From Hamadaea sp. (lineage in GTDB: Bacteria; Actinomycetota; Actinomycetes; Mycobacteriales; Micromonosporaceae), in assembly GCF_013362815.1 (NCBI RefSeq), contig NZ_JABFVK010000013.1, positions 496,001 to 560,000 of the forward strand: a stretch of 64,000 bases of DNA. Reading direction: 5' to 3'. The notes below the pieces were generated by a model. It did not search any database and had not been told where the DNA came from. It saw only the letters and a program-made list of their open reading frames with translations. A program made the translations under genes and the position numbers. Below are positions 59,207 to 64,000 of this stretch, in pieces; positions within the stretch are counted from its first letter, which is position 1, and every line of letters starts with the position of its first letter.

Positions 59207-61224
59207 TGAGCGGGAAAGACCTGATCGCCCGGTCGCGCCGGCTCGGAGCCGATCCCCGCAACACGAACTACGCGGGCGGCAACACGTCGGCGAAGGGCAC
59301 CGCGGTCGACCCGGTCACCGGGACGCCGGTGGATCTGTTGTGGGTCAAGGGTTCCGGCGGCGACCTCGGTACGCTGACCGAAGCCGGCCTGGCGGTGCTG
59401 CGGCTGGACCGGCTGCGTGCGCTCACCGCCGTCTACTCGGGCGTGGACCGCGAGGACGAGATGGTCGCGCTGTTCGACTACTGCCTGCACGGCCGGGGCG
59501 GAGCCGCGCCGAGCATCGACACCGCGATGCACGGCCTGGTCGACGCCGAGCACGTCGACCACCTGCACCCCGACGCCGGGATCGCGCTGGCCACGGCGGC
59601 CGACGGCGAGGCGCTGACCAAGGAGTGCTTCGGCGACCGGGTCGTCTGGGTGCCGTGGCGGCGTCCGGGCTTCCAGCTCGGCCTCGACATCGCCGCGATC
59701 AAGGAGGCGTACCCGCAGGCCATCGGCTGCATCCTCGGCGGCCACGGGATCACCGCCTGGGGGTCCACAAGCGACGAATGCGAGCAACGGTCGCTGGAGA
59801 TCATCCGGACCGCGCAGGCGTTCATCGACGAGCGCGGCCGGTCCGAGCCGTTCGGCCCGATCACGACCGAGCCGCTGCCGGAAGCCGACCGCCGCGACCG
59901 GGCAGCCACGCTCGCGCCGATCATCCGTGGCCTGGCCTCGACGGACCGTCCGCAGGTCGGCCATTTCACCGACGACCCGGCCGTCCTGGACTTCCTCAGC
60001 CGCGCGAAGCATCCGCTGCTGGCCGCGCTCGGCACCTCCTGCCCCGACCACTTCCTGCGGACCAAGGTCCGGCCGATGGTGCTCGACCTGCCGCCGACCG
60101 CCCCACTGGACGAGGTCGTGACGCGGCTACGCGAACTGCACGCCGAGTACCGCGTCGAATACGCGGCCTACTACGAGCGGCACGCCGATCCCGACTCACC
60201 GCCGATGCGCGGCGCGGACCCGGCGATCGTGCTGGTCCCGGGCGTGGGCCTGTTCAGCTTCGGCCGCGACAAGCAGACCGCGCGGGTCGCCGCCGAGTTC
60301 TACGTCAACGCGATCAACGTGATGCGGGGCGCCGAGGCGATCTCCAGCTACCAGCCGATCGCCGAGTCGGAGAAGTTCCGCATCGAGTACTGGGCGCTCG
60401 AAGAGGCCAAGCTCGCCCGCATGCCCAAGCCCAAACCTCTGGCCACGCGGGTCGCGTTCGTCACCGGCGGCGGCTCGGGCATCGGCAAGGCCATCGCGCT
60501 GCGGCTCGCGGCCGAGGGCGCGTGCGTGGTGATCGCCGACCGCGACGCCGAGGCGGCGGCGCAGGTCGCGGCTTCCCTGGGCCCAGACGTGGCGCTCGCG
60601 GTCACGGTCGACGTCACCGACGAGCAACTGGTACGCACAGCGCTGCGCCAGGCGTCCGTCGCCTTCGGCGGGGTGGACCTCGTCGTCAACAACGCCGGCC
60701 TGTCGATCAGCAAGTCGTTGCTGGACACCACCCTGGCCGACTGGGACGTGCAGCACGACGTCATGGCCCGGGGCTCGTTCCTGGTCGCCCGGGAGGCCGC
60801 CCGGATCATGATCGAGCAGGGGATGGGTGGCGACCTCGTCTACATCGCCAGCAAGAACTCCGTGTTCGCCGGGCCGAACAACGTCGCGTACGGGGCGGCT
60901 AAGGCCGACCAGGCGCATCAAGTGCGGCTGCTCGCCGCCGAACTCGGTTCCTTCGGGATCCGGGTCAACGGCGTCAACCCCGACGGCGTCGTCCGGGGCT
61001 CGGGGATCTTCGCCTCGGGCTGGGGCGCGCAACGCGCGGCGGTGTACGGCGTACCGGAGGAGAAGCTGGGGGAGTTCTACGCCCAGCGGACCCTGCTCAA
61101 GCGGGAGGTGCTGCCCGAGCACGTCGCCAACGCCGTGTTCGTGCTCGCCTCGGCCGAGCTGTCGCATACCACCGGACTGCATGTGCCCGTCGACGCCGGG
61201 GTCGCCGCGGCGTTCCTCCGATGA
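59206..61224 (+). CDS. rhaD: Bifunctional rhamnulose-1-phosphate aldolase / short-chain dehydrogenase
   Basis: 672 residues. The N-terminal class II aldolase (about 1-400) has NYAGGNTSAKG, the zinc ligands in DHLHPDAGIA and GGHGITAWG. The C-terminal dehydrogenase (about 420-672) has the NAD motif VTGGGSGIGKAIALRL, NNAG, and YGAAK with the catalytic Tyr and Lys. The enzyme splits rhamnulose 1-phosphate into glycerone phosphate and lactaldehyde, and the second domain oxidises or reduces the lactaldehyde. The fusion matches the RhaEW/RhaD type of bacilli and rhizobia. Confidence 0.94.
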   Translation: MSGKDLIARSRRLGADPRNTNYAGGNTSAKGTAVDPVTGTPVDLLWVKGSGGDLGTLTEAGLAVLRLDRLRALTAVYSGVDREDEMVALFDYCLHGRGGAAPSIDTAMHGLVDAEHVDHLHPDAGIALATAADGEALTKECFGDRVVWVPWRRPGFQLGLDIAAIKEAYPQAIGCILGGHGITAWGSTSDECEQRSLEIIRTAQAFIDERGRSEPFGPITTEPLPEADRRDRAATLAPIIRGLASTDRPQVGHFTDDPAVLDFLSRAKHPLLAALGTSCPDHFLRTKVRPMVLDLPPTAPLDEVVTRLRELHAEYRVEYAAYYERHADPDSPPMRGADPAIVLVPGVGLFSFGRDKQTARVAAEFYVNAINVMRGAEAISSYQPIAESEKFRIEYWALEEAKLARMPKPKPLATRVAFVTGGGSGIGKAIALRLAAEGACVVIADRDAEAAAQVAASLGPDVALAVTVDVTDEQLVRTALRQASVAFGGVDLVVNNAGLSISKSLLDTTLADWDVQHDVMARGSFLVAREAARIMIEQGMGGDLVYIASKNSVFAGPNNVAYGAAKADQAHQVRLLAAELGSFGIRVNGVNPDGVVRGSGIFASGWGAQRAAVYGVPEEKLGEFYAQRTLLKREVLPEHVANAVFVLASAELSHTTGLHVPVDAGVAAAFLR

Positions 61225-62642
61225 GGGATCAGCTCACCGTCGCGGCGGTCGATCTCGGCGCGTCCAGCGGCCGGGTGATGACCGCTCAGGTCGGCGGCGG
61301 CACGCTGCGGCTGTCCGAGGCGGCCCGGTTCCCGAACGAACCGGTCCGGGCCGGCGGCACCCTGCACTGGGACGTCCTGCGGCTCTACCAGGGCATCCTG
61401 GACGGGCTGCGAGCGGCCGGACCGGTCGACTCGATCGGCGTGGACTCGTGGGCGGTCGACTACGGACTGCTCGACGACGATGGCCGGCTGCTGGGCAACC
61501 CGGTCCACTACCGGGACGCGCGTACCGACGGAGTCGTGGAGCACGTGCTCAAGCAGGTGCCCGCCGAGCAGTTGTACGCGACCACGGGCCTGCAACTCCA
61601 GCCGTTCAACACGATCTTCCAACTCGCCGCCGCCCGGGGAACCGCACAGCTCGCGGCGGCGAAGACGCTGCTGCTGATACCGGATCTGATCGGATACTGG
61701 CTGACCGGCCAGATCGGGGCGGAGCGGACGAACGCTTCCACCACGCAGCTGCTCGACGTCCACACCGGACAGTGGGCCGACGTGGGGGCGGCGCTCGGAC
61801 TGCCGCGCTCGATCCTGCCGCCGTTACGCGACCCCGGTACGCCGATCGGCGTACTGGGGCCGGAGATCGGGCTCGGCCCGGTTCCGGTGACGGCGGTCGG
61901 ATCGCACGACACCGCCTCCGCCCTCGTCGGCGTACCGGCTTCGGGGGAGCGGTTCGCGTACATCTCGTGCGGGACCTGGTCGCTCGTCGGGGTGGAGCTG
62001 GCTGCGCCGGTCCTCACCGACGACAGCCGCCGGGCCAACTTCACCAACGAAGCCGGCGTCGACGGCACCATCCGTTATCTGCGCAACGTCATGGGACTCT
62101 GGCTCCTGCAGGAGTGCCTGCGGGATTGGGGCGATCCCGATCTCGGCGAGCTGCTGCGGCAGGCGGGCGGCGTACCGGGGTTGCGGGCGGTGGTGGACGC
62201 CGGGGACGCCGTGTTCCTGCCACCCGGGGACATGACCGGCCGGATTCGGGCTGAGTGCGTACGCCGCGGCCAGCGGGCGCCCGAGGGCCCGGCCGAGGTG
62301 GTGCGCTGCATCCTGGACAGTCTCGCGCTGGCCCACCGAGCTGCCGTCCACGACGCCCAACGGCTTTCCGGTCAGGCCGTCGACGTCGTGCACATCGTCG
62401 GCGGCGGCGCGCGCAACGAGTTGTTGTGTCAGCTGACCGCCGATGCCTGCGGGCTGCCCGTCCTCGCCGGTCCGGTCGAGGCGACCGCGCTGGGCAACGT
62501 GCTGATCCAGGCCCGCGCGGTCAGCGGCGAGCCGCTGAGCCTGACCGAGCTGCGCACCCTGGTGCGGACGACCCAGTCCGTACGCCGCTACGAACCGCAG
62601 GGCGGCGAAGCTCGCTGGCGCGAGGCGGCCGCCCGGCTCTGA
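61221..62642 (+). CDS. rhaB: Rhamnulokinase
   Basis: 473 residues of the FGGY carbohydrate kinase family. AAVDLGASSGRVM is the N-terminal phosphate-binding loop; TLHWDVLRLYQGI, GVDSWAVDYGLLD (catalytic Asp region) and NPVHYRDARTDG are rhamnulokinase hallmarks; ISCGTWSLVGVE and HIVGGGARNELL contact ATP. It phosphorylates L-rhamnulose at O1 for the aldolase. Its ATG overlaps the aldolase stop (ATGA). Confidence 0.95.
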   Translation: MRDQLTVAAVDLGASSGRVMTAQVGGGTLRLSEAARFPNEPVRAGGTLHWDVLRLYQGILDGLRAAGPVDSIGVDSWAVDYGLLDDDGRLLGNPVHYRDARTDGVVEHVLKQVPAEQLYATTGLQLQPFNTIFQLAAARGTAQLAAAKTLLLIPDLIGYWLTGQIGAERTNASTTQLLDVHTGQWADVGAALGLPRSILPPLRDPGTPIGVLGPEIGLGPVPVTAVGSHDTASALVGVPASGERFAYISCGTWSLVGVELAAPVLTDDSRRANFTNEAGVDGTIRYLRNVMGLWLLQECLRDWGDPDLGELLRQAGGVPGLRAVVDAGDAVFLPPGDMTGRIRAECVRRGQRAPEGPAEVVRCILDSLALAHRAAVHDAQRLSGQAVDVVHIVGGGARNELLCQLTADACGLPVLAGPVEATALGNVLIQARAVSGEPLSLTELRTLVRTTQSVRRYEPQGGEARWREAAARL

Positions 62643-62676
62643 ACTGTCGCACGCCCCTGAGTTCCGGAGGCGAAAC

Positions 62677-63306
62677 ATGGTGTACCACAACGCGTTGAGC
62701 TCTCCCGCCGACCTCGCGGGCTTCCGGCTGGAGGGCGACGGCGCGCTGTCGTTCCCACGCGGGCGGCTGCGGCTGGAGAGCCTGCGCCCGCCCGAAGACG
62801 GCCAGGACGCCAACATAGTCCTGTGGTGCCCGGCGGACTTCGGTCCCGACATCCGGGTGGAGTGGGACTTCTGGCCGATCCACGAGCCCGGGCTCTGCAT
62901 CCTGTTCTTCCATGCCCGGGGACGCCAAGGCGAGGACCTGTTCGACCTCAAGCCCCGGACCGGCCCCTACGACCAGTACCACCACGGCGACCTGGACGCG
63001 TACCACGTCTCCTACTACCGCCGGATGTGGCCGTCCGAGCGCCGGCTGCACACCTGTAATCTGCGGAAGAGCTACGGCTTCCACCTGGTGGCGCAGGGGC
63101 CGGACCCGTTGCCGGCGGCGCTGGACGCCCAAGGCCCGTACGCCATGCGCCTCACTGTCCGCAGTGGCGAGGTGACGTTCGAGGTCGCCGACCTGGTCTC
63201 GTTCCGCTGGCGGGACGAGAATCCGCTGGTCGGCGGGAAGATCGGCTTCCGCCAGATGGCCCCCATGATCGGCGAGTATGCCAACCTCCGGGTCACGGAT
63301 CTCTAA
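62677..63306 (+). CDS. DUF1961 (YesU-like) family protein
   Basis: 209 residues with a jelly-roll look: VEWDFWPIHEPGLCILFFHARG, DQYHHGDLDAYHVSYYRR and LRKSYGFHLVAQGPDPLP match the DUF1961 family, which includes YesU of the B. subtilis rhamnogalacturonan cluster. Biochemical function is unknown; the fold suggests carbohydrate binding. It has no signal peptide. GGAGG lies upstream of the ATG, and the gene ends the rhamnose operon 34 nt after rhaB. Confidence 0.88.
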   Translation: MVYHNALSSPADLAGFRLEGDGALSFPRGRLRLESLRPPEDGQDANIVLWCPADFGPDIRVEWDFWPIHEPGLCILFFHARGRQGEDLFDLKPRTGPYDQYHHGDLDAYHVSYYRRMWPSERRLHTCNLRKSYGFHLVAQGPDPLPAALDAQGPYAMRLTVRSGEVTFEVADLVSFRWRDENPLVGGKIGFRQMAPMIGEYANLRVTDL

Positions 63307-63344
63307 CCCTTCTGTGGCGGGGCTCTGAGCATCCAATATGGACG

Positions 63345-63373
63345 TTGACATTGAGACGATTCAAAGCTAACGT
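63345..63373 (+). promoter_or_regulatory. Promoter with embedded LacI-type operator upstream of the YesL-like gene
   Basis: TTGACA (63345-63350, consensus) and TAACGT (63368-63373) are separated by exactly 17 bp. The palindrome-like TGAGACGATTCA (63352-63363; 10 of 12 matches to TGAAACGTTTCA) fills the spacer, so a bound repressor would exclude polymerase. Confidence 0.75.
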
Positions 63374-63474
63374 CACGCTACCTTTTCCCCCGTAACCTCC
63401 TCGTCACAAGGCAGGTGGCCGGTGCAGCGACATGTTCCTCCGCACGGTCTCGCCCCATCCGATCGGTGGCGGCG

Positions 63475-64000
63475 ATGACCACCTCTGCCTGGTCGGTCCG
63501 GCTTTACGAAGCCACCGACGAACTGCTCTGGTCGATCAAGCTCACCCTGATCTGGCTCCTGTTCACGCTGATCGGCGGCGTGGTGCTGGGAGCCGGGCCG
63601 GCGACGCTCGCGGCGTACACGGTGGCTCGTCGGCACGCTCGAAATGAATCGTTTCATATCTGGCCGGCCTTCACGGCGGCCTACCGCCGCGACTTCGGCC
63701 GCGGTCAGCTGACCGTCCTCCCGCTCGCCGGGGCGGCCTTGTTGCTGGTCACGAACTACCACTACTTCGCCGCCATGGGGCCGGGCGGTTCGCCGGCCCG
63801 GGTCGCCACCGGGGTCGCCCTCGTGCTGCTCCTCGTGGTGGCGGCGTACCTGCTGCCCATGCTCGTCCACTACGACCTGCGGCCCTTCGCGTACCTGCCG
63901 AAGGCGTCGCTGTTCGCCCTCACCCGTCCGGGCGCGTCGGCGTTGCTGCTGCTCGTCCTCTCGGCCCTGGCCTTCGCCGTCCAGCTGTTCCCCCTCCTGG
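63475..64000 (+). CDS. DUF624 (YesL-like) membrane protein, 3' end outside window
   Basis: At least 175 residues from the ATG at 63475, running open to the right edge. The first 60 residues (LWSIKLTLIWLLFTLIGGVVLGAGPATLAAY) match the DUF624/YesL family, membrane proteins encoded with sugar ABC transporters in pectin and rhamnogalacturonan clusters. At least four membrane helices are visible. A LacI-controlled promoter lies upstream, and a second palindrome lies inside the gene. It probably starts an operon continuing beyond the window, perhaps with a transporter. Confidence 0.85.
   Translation, partial: MTTSAWSVRLYEATDELLWSIKLTLIWLLFTLIGGVVLGAGPATLAAYTVARRHARNESFHIWPAFTAAYRRDFGRGQLTVLPLAGAALLLVTNYHYFAAMGPGGSPARVATGVALVLLLVVAAYLLPMLVHYDLRPFAYLPKASLFALTRPGASALLLLVLSALAFAVQLFPLL
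63645..63656. promoter_or_regulatory. Intragenic LacI-type palindrome in the YesL-like gene
   Basis: TGAATCGTTTCA (11 of 12 matches to TGAAACGTTTCA) lies 170 nt inside the coding sequence, in a locally AT-rich stretch, 293 bp (about 28 helical turns) from the promoter operator. It could be an auxiliary site for repression by looping. Confidence 0.5.

Overview
The window is about 64 kb of very GC-rich DNA from an actinobacterium. Genes are densely packed with many ATGA/GTGA start-stop overlaps, GTG and TTG starts are common, and several genes look leaderless (a TANNNT box 6-8 nt before the start codon). SigE-type ECF sigma factors, an AfsR/SARP regulator, a DevR/DosR homologue, ricin-lectin glycosidases and Tat lipoproteins all fit a soil or plant-associated member of the Micromonosporales or a related order. 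That placement is inference. I saw no rRNA, tRNA, CRISPR array, transposase or integrase, and both window edges cut through genes.

Layout. (1) 1-8.5 kb is a DosR-like hypoxia/dormancy block: a Crp/Fnr-type regulator (cut by the left edge), phosphoketolase, tandem universal stress protein, Acg-type nitroreductase, DevR, and a fused GNAT / NDP-forming acyl-CoA synthetase. A perfect 14-bp DosR-box core lies between the divergent nitroreductase and devR genes, and weaker boxes lie before the phosphoketolase and synthetase genes. (2) 8.5-13.1 kb holds a lipoprotein gene divergent from a four-gene overlapping operon. Its main product is a large exported, C-terminally anchored protein with a PD-(D/E)XK-like signature; I do not recognise the system. 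(3) 13.1-24.8 kb has a SARP/AfsR regulator, a DUF899 protein, a DUF5134 membrane protein, an ECF sigma factor with a membrane-anchored partner, an NMT1/SsuA-type ABC transporter, a CitA/CitB-like two-component pair and a small membrane protein.

(4) 24.9-33.4 kb is a carbohydrate-use locus: LacI regulator, two palindromic operators, sugar ABC transporter, GH2 enzyme, and a secreted sialidase-fold (GH93-like) enzyme with ricin lectin domains. (5) 33.4-48.7 kb has a NarL-type two-component pair, two FluC fluoride channels with a DUF190 gene between them, a MarR regulator divergent from an APH-type kinase, a Tat-signal protein coupled to a multidomain peptidoglycan hydrolase (CHAP-like + GH25 + 16 short repeats), a cupin, an AhpD-like protein, a second two-component pair, a lipoprotein, an alpha/beta hydrolase and a large GT-C-like membrane protein.

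(6) 48.8-64 kb has a second sugar ABC operon, a DUF4236 protein, a class II amidotransferase, two Gfo/Idh/MocA dehydrogenases, a LacI regulator, and a complete L-rhamnose pathway (mutarotase, isomerase, bifunctional aldolase-dehydrogenase, kinase). A DUF1961 (YesU-like) protein and the start of a DUF624 (YesL-like) membrane protein follow. Copies of a TGAAACGTTTCA-type palindrome lie at the lacI promoter, at the rhaM promoter, in the yesL-like promoter spacer and inside the yesL-like gene, which outlines a local LacI regulon. Together, regions 4 and 6 suggest growth on pectin-type plant polysaccharides (rhamnogalacturonan with galactan/arabinan side chains). That is inference from gene families.
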